In this document: positions 52,944 through 62,562 of the stretch, piece after piece | Numbering within the stretch: the first letter of the stretch is position 1 | Layout: each line of letters opens with the position of its first letter | Origin: Ewingella sp049889095 | GTDB taxonomy: Bacteria; Pseudomonadota; Gammaproteobacteria; Enterobacterales; Enterobacteriaceae | DNA: 64,000 nucleotides | Strand: one strand, 5' to 3' | Assembly (NCBI GenBank): GCA_049889095.1 | Contig: JBLJFK010000001.1 | Made by a program: the position numbers and the translations under genes | The notes under the pieces: model-generated | Told to the model about the DNA's origin: nothing | What the model saw: only the letters and a program-made list of their open reading frames with translations | Database searches by the model: none

Positions 52944-55559
52944 TTACGCGTCTAATGCCTTAGTGATTTTCTCGAACAAATCTCCGGACAGATTTTCCAG
53001 CCCTTTCAGTTGTTCAAGCGCCTGACGCATCAGCGCCTGACGGTTTGCATCGTAGCGTTTCAGGCGGATCAACGGTTCGATCATACGCGCCGCGACCTGT
53101 GGGTTGCGGGTGTTAAGATCGGCCAGCATTTCTGTCAGGAACTTATATCCGCTGCCATCCGCTGCATGGAACGCAGAAGGGTTCGCCGAAGCAAACGCCC
53201 CTATCAGCGAACGAATGCGGTTCGGGTTGCTCATGGTAAATGAACGGTGAGTCAGTAATGAACGGACTTTTTGCAGCACATCAGCCGACGGACTGGAGGC
53301 TTGCAGAATGAACCATTTGTCCATTACCAGACCATCCTGATGCCAGCGTTCATCATAAGCCGCCATCAGTGCTTCACGACAAGGTAACTGGGCAGAAACG
53401 GCGGTAGACATCGCCGCCAGAGAGTCGGTCATGTTGTCGGCCTGCCCGAACTGAGCCTGTACGATTTTATCTGCCTGAGTTACGTCACCAAACGCCAGAT
53501 AACGTAAACAGGTATTACGCAGCGCGCGCTTACCAATATCTTCATGCACGACACGGTAAGCCGGCAGACGGTTGATATTGTAAACGGCAAGGAACTCATC
53601 CGCCATTTCGGTCGCCAAACAACGGGTAATGGCCGAATGCACGGCGCTGATCGCTTCTGGATCGATAATATCGAACAGTTCAGCGATTTCGTTTTCAGAA
53701 GGCAGCGTGAGGATCTGCGCCGCCAGCGCCGGATCAATGCTTTCATCCAGCAGCACGGCGCGGAATGCATCGGCCACGTGCAGCGGCAGTGACAACGGTT
53801 GTTTCTGCTGATGACGCGCTACGTTGAGCTTAATGTAGATTGCCAGCAGGCTTTGTGCCGCATCCCAGCGAGAGAAATCATTACGCGCATGTTTCATCAG
53901 GAAGGTGAGCTGATGATCGCCATAGGTATAATCCAGCTTCACTGGCGCAGAGAATTCGCGCAGTAAAGATGGCACCGGCGGGTATGCCACATCTTCAAAT
54001 ATAAAGGTCTGCTCAGCTTCAGTGACGTTGAGCACATTGCTAACCACACTGCCGTTTTGCTTGAGTGGGATCACATTGCCTTGCGGATCATACAGTTCAA
54101 TATCCAGCGGAATATGCAGTGGCAGTTTTTCAGCTTGGTCAGCCGTCGGTGGCGTTTTCTGACTGACGGTTAACGTATATTGCTGTTTTTCTACATCATA
54201 ATCGTCACGCACGGTCAGAACCGGTGTACCAGACTGGCTGTACCAACGGCGGAACAGGGACAGATCAACATTCGACGCGTCTTCCATCGCCTGCACAAAA
54301 TCATCACAGGTTGCCGCGCTGCCATCATGACGTTCGAAATAGAGCTGAATACCGGCCTGGAATTTCGCTTCACCCAGCAAGGTATGCAGCATGCGGATCA
54401 CTTCTGAACCTTTTTCATACACTGTCAGCGTGTAGAAGTTGTTCATTTCGATCACTTTTTCCGGGCGGATCGGGTGCGCCATCGGGCTGGCATCTTCGGC
54501 AAATTGTGCGGCACGCATGATGCGGACGTTATCAATACGGTTGACTGAACGTGAACCGAGGTCTGAACTGAACTCCTGATCGCGGAATACGGTCAGCCCT
54601 TCTTTAAGGCTCAGTTGGAACCAGTCGCGGCAGGTCACGCGGTTACCGGTCCAGTTATGGAAATATTCGTGACCGATCACCGCTTCAATGCCCAAATAAT
54701 CTTTATCTGTCGCCGTCTCAGCTTTTGCCAAGACATATTTGGAGTTAAAGACGTTCAGGCCTTTGTTTTCCATCGCGCCCATATTGAAGAAATCAACGGC
54801 AACGATCATGAAGATATCGAGATCATATTCCAGATTGAAGCGGGTTTCGTCCCATTTCATCGACTGCTTCAATGACTCCATCGCCCAGTCGGCGCGATCC
54901 AAATTCCCGCGGTCAACAAACAGTTCGAGTGCCACATCGCGGCCTGAGCGAGTTTTGAAAGTATCGCGCAGCACGTCAAAATCACCGGCGACCAGTGCAA
55001 ACAAATAGCAAGGTTTCGGGAACGGGTCTTGCCATTTGATCCAGTGTTTACCACCTTCAAGCTCACCGGCATCAATGCGGTTACCATTCGACAACAGGAA
55101 CGGATAGCGTGCTTTGTCGGCCACGATGCGGGTCGAAAAACGCGCCAGAACATCTGGGCGATCTAAATAATAAGTGATGTGCTGGAAACCTTCAGCTTCA
55201 CACTGAGTACACAGCGCTTCACCGGACAGATAAAGCCCTTCCAGGGCGCTATTTTTTTCCGGGTGAATTTCGTTGATGATGCAAAGTTCAAAGGCTTCAG
55301 GCAGGCGGTCAATCACTAGCGTTTTGTCCGTCACCTGGTAACTCGGCCAATCCTGACCATTCACTTTCAGACTGATTAGCGTCAGATCTTCACCATTAAG
55401 CACTAACGAGGCGTTTTCTGCGCCCTGGCGTTTAATCTGGCTGACTGCGGTAACCACGGTAGTTTGCGCATCGAGTTCAAAATTGAGGTCAATATCGGTA
55501 ATGGTGTAGTCCGGTGCACGATAATCGTGGCGGAACTTAGCTTGCGGCAGTTGATTCAT
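52944..55559 (-). CDS. pepN: aminopeptidase N
   Basis: The ATG at 55559 (AAGG upstream) gives 871 residues, matching E. coli PepN (870); a start 30 bases earlier has no support. M1 metallopeptidase motifs GAMEN (substrate recognition) and HEYFH-WTGNRV with the downstream zinc-binding glutamate are intact, followed by the alpha-helical C-terminal domain. It is the main cytoplasmic aminopeptidase, releasing N-terminal Ala and Arg among others. Confidence 0.97.
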   Translation of the reverse strand: MNQLPQAKFRHDYRAPDYTITDIDLNFELDAQTTVVTAVSQIKRQGAENASLVLNGEDLTLISLKVNGQDWPSYQVTDKTLVIDRLPEAFELCIINEIHPEKNSALEGLYLSGEALCTQCEAEGFQHITYYLDRPDVLARFSTRIVADKARYPFLLSNGNRIDAGELEGGKHWIKWQDPFPKPCYLFALVAGDFDVLRDTFKTRSGRDVALELFVDRGNLDRADWAMESLKQSMKWDETRFNLEYDLDIFMIVAVDFFNMGAMENKGLNVFNSKYVLAKAETATDKDYLGIEAVIGHEYFHNWTGNRVTCRDWFQLSLKEGLTVFRDQEFSSDLGSRSVNRIDNVRIMRAAQFAEDASPMAHPIRPEKVIEMNNFYTLTVYEKGSEVIRMLHTLLGEAKFQAGIQLYFERHDGSAATCDDFVQAMEDASNVDLSLFRRWYSQSGTPVLTVRDDYDVEKQQYTLTVSQKTPPTADQAEKLPLHIPLDIELYDPQGNVIPLKQNGSVVSNVLNVTEAEQTFIFEDVAYPPVPSLLREFSAPVKLDYTYGDHQLTFLMKHARNDFSRWDAAQSLLAIYIKLNVARHQQKQPLSLPLHVADAFRAVLLDESIDPALAAQILTLPSENEIAELFDIIDPEAISAVHSAITRCLATEMADEFLAVYNINRLPAYRVVHEDIGKRALRNTCLRYLAFGDVTQADKIVQAQFGQADNMTDSLAAMSTAVSAQLPCREALMAAYDERWHQDGLVMDKWFILQASSPSADVLQKVRSLLTHRSFTMSNPNRIRSLIGAFASANPSAFHAADGSGYKFLTEMLADLNTRNPQVAARMIEPLIRLKRYDANRQALMRQALEQLKGLENLSGDLFEKITKALDA

Positions 55560-56007
55560 AAAAAACCTTATAACGTTTTCGTTAGTCACGACGTTTGTTG
55601 TTGATCATTGCTTATCTGAACGCTCCGGCAGGAGAAACGCCATCGGCTGATAAAGCTTTCATGAACTTTACCACAGGCACTTAGAATTCCCAGATTGTTG
55701 CAGACTTGTAAGTCTGTTAGGACATGTTTTGTCCAAAACGGAAGTCCTGGCGACTGTGCAACCAAATTGTTAACAAAAAGATGCCATTTTGAAGGCCAAA
55801 GCACATTTAAGCCTCGACCCTTGGCGGACAATTATGATGTGATGAGCGTTCTTTCGCAGGATATTACGGTATACTTCACAGACTTTGCTGTTTTATCCAG
55901 AATGCTTTTTTATCTGGAATGGTTGGAATAATGCGAACTGCCTTTAAGAAGTTATGTACAGGTTTTTGCTGGCCAATCCTTTCTGACGAGGATGCTGTAA
56001 ACGCGCT
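55560..56007. promoter_or_regulatory. divergent pepN-pncB intergenic region
   Basis: This 448-bp stretch contains no convincing gene. It holds a possible pncB -10 box TATACT (55870-55875) and a CCAGA...TCTGG stem-loop near 55896-55915. A NadR-type TGTTTA-N6-TAAACA site was looked for and not found. The region just before pncB lacks a good ribosome site (GAGG lies about 16 bases from the ATG). Confidence 0.4.
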
Positions 56008-57213
56008 ATGACTTCATACGCTTCCCCGATTTTGACTTCGCTGTTAGATACCGACGCCTACAAGCTTCATATGCAGCAGGCCGTCTTCCACCGTTATCAC
56101 AATATTAGCGTGGTGGCTGAATTCCGCTGCCGTGGCGACGAACTGCTGGGCGAATATGCCAGCGAAATACGCCAGCAAATCGAAATGATGAGCCAGTTGT
56201 CCCTGACAGACGATGAGTTCGCTTATCTCTCCGGTCTGCCGTTTTTCAGTGCTGACTACCTCAACTGGTTGAAGACTTTCCGCTATCGCCCTCAACATGT
56301 TGAGGTGGCCGATCGCGATGGTCATTTGCACGTGCGTATTTCCGGGCCATGGCGTGAGGTGATCATGTGGGAAGTACCGCTACTCGCCGTGATCAGTGAA
56401 GTTGTTCACCGTCACCGTTCTGCGCTAGTGACCACACAAATGGCGGTTGATCAACTGCGCAAGAATCTGACACGTTTCAAGCTGGACGCGGCTGATATCG
56501 ATATATCCCGCTTCCGCCTGATGGATTTCGGCACGCGACGCCGTTTCTCCGGCGATGTACAGCAGGCGATTGTCAGTACACTGAAAGCCGAGTTCCCCTA
56601 CCTGGTAGGTACCAGCAACTACGATATAGCCCACAAATTGCAGTTGTCTCCGGTGGGAACCCAAGCGCACGAATGGTTCCAGGCGCATCAGCAAATCAGC
56701 CCAGCTCTGGCCGACAGCCAACGTGTTGCATTGCAGGTATGGCTGGACGAATACCCAGACCAGTTAGGTATTGCCCTAACCGATTGTATAACGATGGACG
56801 CTTTCCTGCGTGATTTCGGCCCGACATTTGCTAACGCCTATGACGGCCTGCGCCATGATTCAGGGGATCCGATTGAATGGGGCGAAAAGGCCATCGCGCA
56901 TTACCAGAAACTGGGTATTGACCCAATGAGTAAAACGCTGGTCTTCTCGGACAATCTTGATTTAGACAAAGCTCTGCATCTGTATCGTCATTTCGACACC
57001 CGCGTAAACCTGGTGTTTGGGATAGGCACGCGTCTGACCTGTAACATTCCAGGGGTCAAGCCGCTCAATATCGTCATAAAACTGGTACAGTGCAACGGTA
57101 AACCCGTTGCGAAGTTGTCTGACAGCCCAGGTAAAACCATATGTCAGGATAAGGCCTTTGTGAAAGCATTACGTAAAGCTTTTGATATACCGCTGGTTAA
57201 AAAAGCCTCCTGA
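56008..57213 (+). CDS. pncB: nicotinate phosphoribosyltransferase
   Basis: A 401-residue enzyme closely matching E. coli PncB (400). LLDTDAYKLHMQQAVFH at the start, FGTRRRFSGDVQQAIV, the GTSNYDIAH segment with the expected histidine, and FGIGTRLTCN near the end are conserved. It makes nicotinate mononucleotide from nicotinate and PRPP in NAD salvage. Confidence 0.96.
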   Translation: MTSYASPILTSLLDTDAYKLHMQQAVFHRYHNISVVAEFRCRGDELLGEYASEIRQQIEMMSQLSLTDDEFAYLSGLPFFSADYLNWLKTFRYRPQHVEVADRDGHLHVRISGPWREVIMWEVPLLAVISEVVHRHRSALVTTQMAVDQLRKNLTRFKLDAADIDISRFRLMDFGTRRRFSGDVQQAIVSTLKAEFPYLVGTSNYDIAHKLQLSPVGTQAHEWFQAHQQISPALADSQRVALQVWLDEYPDQLGIALTDCITMDAFLRDFGPTFANAYDGLRHDSGDPIEWGEKAIAHYQKLGIDPMSKTLVFSDNLDLDKALHLYRHFDTRVNLVFGIGTRLTCNIPGVKPLNIVIKLVQCNGKPVAKLSDSPGKTICQDKAFVKALRKAFDIPLVKKAS

Positions 57214-57518
57214 ATAAAACGTCCGTGGTCATTATGGCCGCAGACGTTCCTCCCTCTTCATTTCGAACTGTTCGCCTCAACACCGCCTTTCTTAGAGATG
57301 TTTTCTTCCTTTATATAGTTGTGATGTAGATTTAGGACATTCAGACTCGTCGCAATGATTATTTTGGAGAACGACTGTCCAGCATAGACAAATGTTGCCC
57401 GGGCGAAGTGATTTCTGCTTGTGTCCTGAGAAAGGCTAAGTAACATAGCCAAATCCCTTTATATGGGTGTCCTTTAGTTCTCAATCATCATCTGAATACA
57501 TAAGAAAGAGAGAAACCT
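57214..57518 (+). promoter_or_regulatory. pncB-asnS intergenic region
   Basis: A 305-bp AT-rich region with no coding frame of note. An imperfect stem ACGTCCGTGG...CCGCAGACGT (57217-57246) just past pncB may end its transcription. AAGAAAGAGAGAAACC gives the asnS ribosome site. No other element identified. Confidence 0.4.
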
Positions 57519-58919
57519 ATGAGCGTTGTGCCTGTAGTCGACGTACTGCAAGGCCGTGCTGCGGTTGACAGTGAAGTCACCGTACGCGGTTGGGTACGTA
57601 CCCGGAGAGATTCTAAAGCTGGTATCTCCTTCCTCGCCGTTTATGACGGCTCCTGCTTTAATCCGTTACAGGCCGTTGTGAATAATTCTCTGCCCAATTA
57701 TCAGGATGAGGTTCTGCGTCTGACCACCGGTTGTTCTATCGAAGTGACGGGCACCGTTGTCACCTCCCCGGGGGAAGGCCAGAGTTTCGAACTGCAAGCG
57801 ACGGCAATTAAAGTGGTTGGCTGGGTTGATGATCCCGACACTTACCCGATGGCAGCAAAACGCCACAGTATCGAATATCTGCGTGAAGTAGCGCATCTTC
57901 GCCCACGAACCAATTTGATCGGAGCTGTTGCGCGCGTGCGTAACACCCTTTCGCAAGCCATTCACCGTTTCTATCATGAAAATGGTTACTTCTGGGTATC
58001 AACGCCACTGATCACGGCATCGGATACCGAAGGTGCTGGTGAGATGTTCCGCGTTTCAACCCTGGATTTCCAAAACTTGCCGCGTACCGATAAAGGCGAC
58101 GTTGATTTCAGCGAAGATTTCTTCGGTAAAGAAGCATTTCTTACCGTTTCCGGGCAGTTGAACGGCGAAGCTTACGCGTGTGCACTCTCCAAGGTATATA
58201 CCTTCGGCCCGACCTTCCGTGCAGAAAACTCCAATACCAGCAGGCATCTGGCTGAGTTCTGGATGGTTGAGCCTGAAGTGGCATTTGCCACTCTTGATGA
58301 CATCGCAGCACTGGCCGAAAGCATGCTTAAATATGTTTTCCAGGCCGTTCTGAACGAAAGAAAAGATGATATGGCGTTTTTCGCAGAACGCGTAGACAAA
58401 GATGCTGTTTCACGCCTTGAGCGTTTTGTAACATCAGATTTCGCCCAGGTTGACTACACCGAAGCAGTGGAAATTTTAATCAATTGCGGCAAGACTTTCG
58501 AGAATCCAGTTTCCTGGGGCGTCGATTTATCGTCAGAGCATGAACGCTATCTGGCAGAAGAGCATTTCAAAGCACCGGTAGTGGTTAAAAATTATCCTAA
58601 AGATATCAAAGCATTCTATATGCGCATGAATGAAGATGGTAAAACCGTCGCCGCTATGGATGTTCTGGCACCGGGTATTGGTGAGATTATCGGCGGTTCT
58701 CAGCGTGAAGAACGTCTGGATGTACTGGATGCTCGTCTTGAGGAAATGGGCCTGAATAAAGGGGATTATTGGTGGTATCGCGATCTTCGCCGCTACGGCA
58801 CGGTGCCGCACTCAGGTTTCGGCTTAGGTTTTGAACGCCTGGTAGCCTACGTTACTGGTGTACAAAACGTGCGTGACGTCATCCCATTCCCACGCACACC
58901 ACGTAATGCAACCTTCTAA
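57519..58919 (+). CDS. asnS: asparaginyl-tRNA synthetase
   Basis: A 466-residue class IIb synthetase, same length as E. coli AsnS. N-terminal OB-fold anticodon-binding domain (about 15-100) and catalytic core with motif 2 FRAENSNTSRHLAEFWMVEPE and motif 3 GFGLGFERLV. It charges tRNA-Asn in the cytoplasm. Confidence 0.97.
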   Translation: MSVVPVVDVLQGRAAVDSEVTVRGWVRTRRDSKAGISFLAVYDGSCFNPLQAVVNNSLPNYQDEVLRLTTGCSIEVTGTVVTSPGEGQSFELQATAIKVVGWVDDPDTYPMAAKRHSIEYLREVAHLRPRTNLIGAVARVRNTLSQAIHRFYHENGYFWVSTPLITASDTEGAGEMFRVSTLDFQNLPRTDKGDVDFSEDFFGKEAFLTVSGQLNGEAYACALSKVYTFGPTFRAENSNTSRHLAEFWMVEPEVAFATLDDIAALAESMLKYVFQAVLNERKDDMAFFAERVDKDAVSRLERFVTSDFAQVDYTEAVEILINCGKTFENPVSWGVDLSSEHERYLAEEHFKAPVVVKNYPKDIKAFYMRMNEDGKTVAAMDVLAPGIGEIIGGSQREERLDVLDARLEEMGLNKGDYWWYRDLRRYGTVPHSGFGLGFERLVAYVTGVQNVRDVIPFPRTPRNATF

Positions 58920-58962
58920 TTAATTAAAAGATTTCCCCATACAGCATTTTAGTTACAAAAAT

Positions 58963-58983
58963 AAGGCCAGCTCAGCTGGCCTT
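58963..58983 (+). terminator. terminator after asnS
   Basis: AAGGCCAGC-TCA-GCTGGCCTT, a perfect 9-bp stem, followed after a short gap by TTTTTAAA. Confidence 0.85.
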
Positions 58984-59025
58984 AGTCATTTTTAAAGGTA
59001 GATCCCTGTCACAAAGTTCCGTTAA

Positions 59026-59080
59026 TTTTACATTTTGTAATACATTCTTTCTCAATGAAACAAGTTTAGGGGTTTGGTAG
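59026..59080 (+). promoter_or_regulatory. OmpR box region of ompF
   Basis: TTTTACATTTTGTAATACAT (59026-59045) is close to the high-affinity OmpR F1 consensus, followed by degenerate copies with similar spacing, laid out as upstream of E. coli ompF. The 5' leader from GACACC to GAGGGTAATAATA (59138-59221) is also nearly E. coli-like, including the part paired by MicF RNA. Confidence 0.7.
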
Positions 59081-59221
59081 CATTTTCGATGTAGATTAAG
59101 CCGCCCTCGGGTGGAACACTGCCATCAGACACAGGAGACACCAAACTCTCAACAATAGTTCCCTAAAGAATTATTGACGGCAGTGGCAGGTGTCCAAATA
59201 AAACCAATGAGGGTAATAATA

Positions 59222-60355
59222 ATGATGAAGCGCAACATTCTTGCAATCGTAATCCCAGCTTTGTTAGCTGCTGGCGCAGCACACGCCGCTGAAGTTTATA
59301 ACAAAGACGGCAACAAACTGGATCTCTACGGTAAAGTCGATGGCCTGCATTACTTCTCTGATGACAAAGGCTCCGACGGCGATCAGACTTATGTTCGTTT
59401 CGGCTTCAAAGGCGAAACTCAAATTAATGACCAACTGACCGGTTACGGCCAGTGGGAATACAACGTTCAGGCTAACCACTCAGAAAGCGATGGCACCGAA
59501 GGCACCAAAACCCGTCTGGGCTTCGCGGGTCTGAAATTCGGCGATGCCGGTTCTTTCGACTACGGTCGTAACTACGGCGCAGTCTATGACGTTGAAGCAT
59601 GGACCGATAATCTGCCAGAATACGGCGGCGATACCTATACCTACACCGACAACTTCATGGTTGGACGTACTAACGGTGTAGCAACTTACCGCAACACCAA
59701 CTTCTTCGGTCTGGTCGATGGTCTGAACTTTGCTCTGCAATATCAGGGTAAAAACGAGAACGACAGTCGCGATGTTTCTAAACAAAACGGCGACGGTTAT
59801 GCAGTTTCTACCACCTATGACATCGGCGCTGGCGTAAATCTGGGTGCTGCATACGCTTCTTCTGACCGTACTGATGCACAAGCTGCTGATGGCAATGGCG
59901 ACAAGGCTGATGTGTGGACCGTTGGTGCTAAATACGATGCTAACGGTGTATACCTGGCAACCATGTATGCAGAAACAAATAACATGACGCCATTCGGTAA
60001 CACCACGGCTACCGGTGGCGCTAACAATGGTGCTGCTGACGGTGCTCGTAACGGCACCCAACAGTTCGCTAACAAAACTAAAAACTTCGAAATGGTTGCA
60101 CAGTACCAGTTCGACTTCGGTCTGCGTCCATCGGTTGCATACCTGCAATCTAAAGGCAAGAACCTGAACAGCTCTTACGGCGACGACCAGGATCTGGTGA
60201 AATACGTAGAAGTGGGTACGGCTTACTACTTCAACAAAAACATGTCTACTTATGTTGACTATAAAATCAACCTGTTGGATGACAATGACTTCACTAAAGC
60301 TAACGGCATCGCCACTGACGATATCGTTGCTGTAGGCCTGGTGTACCAGTTCTAA
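59222..60355 (+). CDS. ompF: outer membrane porin OmpF
   Basis: The ATG at 59222 (GAGGGTAAT upstream) starts MMKRNILAIV as in E. coli and gives 377 residues. Signal peptide ends AAHA-AEVYNKDGNK. A 16-stranded trimeric porin with YGQWEYN, FDYGRNYGAVYDVEAWTDNLPEYGGD (loop 3, which narrows the pore) and the C-terminal VGLVYQF needed for BAM assembly. Synteny asnS-ompF-aspC supports ompF rather than ompC. One surface loop (NMTPFGNTTATGGANNGAAD) is Gly/Ala/Asn-rich and longer than in E. coli. Confidence 0.94.
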   Translation: MMKRNILAIVIPALLAAGAAHAAEVYNKDGNKLDLYGKVDGLHYFSDDKGSDGDQTYVRFGFKGETQINDQLTGYGQWEYNVQANHSESDGTEGTKTRLGFAGLKFGDAGSFDYGRNYGAVYDVEAWTDNLPEYGGDTYTYTDNFMVGRTNGVATYRNTNFFGLVDGLNFALQYQGKNENDSRDVSKQNGDGYAVSTTYDIGAGVNLGAAYASSDRTDAQAADGNGDKADVWTVGAKYDANGVYLATMYAETNNMTPFGNTTATGGANNGAADGARNGTQQFANKTKNFEMVAQYQFDFGLRPSVAYLQSKGKNLNSSYGDDQDLVKYVEVGTAYYFNKNMSTYVDYKINLLDDNDFTKANGIATDDIVAVGLVYQF

Positions 60356-60399
60356 TTTCGCTTAACAGATGCACTTTCGGGTGCATCCTGAGTGATTTG

Positions 60400-60432
60400 A
60401 AAGGCAGGGCTTCGGCTCTGCCTTTTGCTTTT
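60400..60432 (+). terminator. terminator after ompF
   Basis: AAAGGCAGGGC-TTCG-GCTCTGCCTTT with an ultrastable UUCG-type loop followed by TGCTTTT; a smaller hairpin GATGCAC/GTGCATC lies just before it (60368-60387). Confidence 0.85.
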
Positions 60433-60591
60433 ACCGACTTCCCCACCCTTTTCTATTATCAAAATTATTAATCTCAAAGCCCGCTTCACAACTCCGCTTT
60501 CTTTTTGCCGCAAACGGTTGGCAAACTGACTTTCAGGCGGTAACCTGATGCCCTCTTTCTGCTAAATATCAGGCCATGGAAGTCTCACCCT

Positions 60592-61782
60592 ATGTTTGAA
60601 AAAATCACTGCTGCACCTGCTGATCCTATTCTCGGTCTTACCGATCTTTTCCGTGCTGACGCTCGCCAGGATAAAATCAATCTTGGGATTGGTGTCTATA
60701 AAGATGAAACGGGCAAAACTCCGATTCTGACCAGCGTGAAAAAAGCCGAGCAATATTTGCTGGAAAACGAAACAACCAAGACCTATTTAAGCATCGACGG
60801 GCTGCCTGATTTTGCGCGTTGTACTCAAGAGCTTCTGTTTGGTAAAGACAGTGCCATCATTGCAGACAAACGTGCGCGTACCGCTCAGACGCCAGGTGGT
60901 ACCGGTGGCCTGCGTATCGCCGCAGACTTTATCGCGACGCAGACCAGCACCAAACGTATCTGGGTGAGCAATCCAAGCTGGCCGAACCACAAAGGAGTAT
61001 TCAACGCCTCGGGTCTGGAAGTCGTGGAATACACTTACTACGACGCGGCCAACCACGCGCTGGACTTCGATGGCATGGTGAAAAGCCTGAATGAAGCTCA
61101 GGCTGGCGACGTGGTGCTATTTCACGGTTGCTGCCATAACCCAACCGGTATAGACCCAACAACAGAACAGTGGGCGCAGCTGGCTGAATTGTCTGTCGCT
61201 AAAGGTTGGTTGCCGTTGTTTGACTTTGCCTATCAGGGCTTTGCCAAAGGGTTGGAAGAGGATGCACAAGGCCTGCGCATTTTTGCCGCTAAACATGCTG
61301 AACTACTGGTCGCCAGCTCTTACTCGAAGAACTTTGGCCTGTATAACGAACGCGTGGGTGCCTGTACTCTGGTCGCCGCTGATGCTGACATCGCTGACCG
61401 TTCCTTCAGCCAGGTAAAATCAGTTATCCGTGCGAACTACTCTAACCCGCCGTCACACGGTGCTGCAGTTGTTGCCACTATACTCGGCAATAAAGCGCTG
61501 CGGGCTATCTGGGAGCAGGAACTGAGCGATATGCGCCAGCGTATTCACCGCATGCGCCAGTTGTTTGTGACCACCTTGCAGGAAAAAGGCGCTCAGCAGG
61601 ACTTCAGCTTTATTATTAACCAAAACGGCATGTTCTCATTCAGCGGGTTAACCAAAGATCAGGTTATGCGTCTGCGTGAAGAGTTTGGTGTGTATGCCGT
61701 GAACTCCGGCCGCATCAACGTCGCCGGTATCACCCTCGATAACATGGCACCGCTGTGCGAAGCCATCGTCGCCGTTTTGTAA
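60592..61782 (+). CDS. aspC: aspartate aminotransferase
   Basis: A 396-residue class I PLP enzyme matching E. coli AspC. The PLP lysine is in SSYSKNFGLYNERVG (about 246), with TPGGTGGLR (phosphate site), HGCCHNPTG and the substrate-carboxylate arginine in NSGRINVAG. It interconverts aspartate and oxaloacetate with glutamate. Confidence 0.97.
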   Translation: MFEKITAAPADPILGLTDLFRADARQDKINLGIGVYKDETGKTPILTSVKKAEQYLLENETTKTYLSIDGLPDFARCTQELLFGKDSAIIADKRARTAQTPGGTGGLRIAADFIATQTSTKRIWVSNPSWPNHKGVFNASGLEVVEYTYYDAANHALDFDGMVKSLNEAQAGDVVLFHGCCHNPTGIDPTTEQWAQLAELSVAKGWLPLFDFAYQGFAKGLEEDAQGLRIFAAKHAELLVASSYSKNFGLYNERVGACTLVAADADIADRSFSQVKSVIRANYSNPPSHGAAVVATILGNKALRAIWEQELSDMRQRIHRMRQLFVTTLQEKGAQQDFSFIINQNGMFSFSGLTKDQVMRLREEFGVYAVNSGRINVAGITLDNMAPLCEAIVAVL

Positions 61783-61795
61783 TTAAATAATGTTG

Positions 61796-61830
61796 AAAAA
61801 AAACCAGTCAGGCAACCTGACTGGTTTTTT
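61796..61830 (+). terminator. terminator after aspC
   Basis: AAAAACCAGTCAGG-CAA-CCTGACTGGTTTTTTT; symmetric A/T flanks make it usable also by the convergent gloC. Confidence 0.93.
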
Positions 61831-61864
61831 TCATTTATAGAATTCTGTCGTTTATCGCAATGTA

Positions 61865-62512
61865 TTACCAGACCGGCATTTCATCCTGCAAGAACGGATT
61901 GGTCTTACGCTCATGGCCGAAATCTGACATCGGACCGTGACCCGGAATGAAAGCCATATCATCGCCGAGTGGTAAAAGCTTGGTTTTGATCGAATGGATC
62001 AACGCCTGATGGTCGCCTCGAGGGAAATCACTGCGCCCAACGCCACCGCTAAAAATCACATCCCCGGAGACAGCCAGACGACTTCTATCGTTAATAAAAA
62101 CAATATGGCCTGGTGTATGTCCCGGGCAATGGAGAATAGAGAGAGACGCTTCACCAACGCGGACTTCGTCCCCCTCTTCAAGCCAGGTGTTTGGCACCAA
62201 AGGGGCACAATATTCTAAACCAAACATTTGGCTTTGGGTCGGCAGAGATTCGAGCAGGAAGAGATCTTCTTTCTGTGGGCCGACAATGGGGACATTGTAG
62301 TGTTTTGCTACCTGAGCTGCGCCACCAACGTGATCAAGATGTCCATGAGTCAACAAAATCTGGCTCACGGTTACACCCAGTTTGGCAACTTCGCTGATGA
62401 TTTTTTCCGCTTCACCGCCAGGATCGACAATAGCTGCCTGCTTCGTTTTGCTACACCAGATGACTGAACAGTTTTGGGTGAACGCAGTGACAGGAATGAG
62501 ATGGTATTTCAT
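61865..62512 (-). CDS. gloC: type II glyoxalase GloC (YcbL)
   Basis: The ATG at 62512 (GGAGACTT upstream) gives 215 residues like E. coli YcbL. Metallo-beta-lactamase fold with zinc motif THGHLDHVGG, GHTPGHIVF and SGDVIFSGGVGRSDFPRGD. It hydrolyses S-lactoylglutathione, the last step of methylglyoxal removal; it lacks the C-terminal domain of GloB. Confidence 0.94.
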   Translation of the reverse strand: MKYHLIPVTAFTQNCSVIWCSKTKQAAIVDPGGEAEKIISEVAKLGVTVSQILLTHGHLDHVGGAAQVAKHYNVPIVGPQKEDLFLLESLPTQSQMFGLEYCAPLVPNTWLEEGDEVRVGEASLSILHCPGHTPGHIVFINDRSRLAVSGDVIFSGGVGRSDFPRGDHQALIHSIKTKLLPLGDDMAFIPGHGPMSDFGHERKTNPFLQDEMPVW

Positions 62513-62562
62513 AAGTCTCCACAGCAACTTAACTCAGGTAGTTAAGTTGCAAATTACGCACC

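Noticed and set aside
55560..56007. NadR operator before pncB
   Set aside because: No TGTTTA-N6-TAAACA-like site was found; a TTGTTAACAA string is present but does not fit.
59480..60148. 222-codon frame antisense to ompF
   Set aside because: Arises from the strong codon bias of the porin gene; composition (many Ile, Val, Cys) is typical of antisense shadow.
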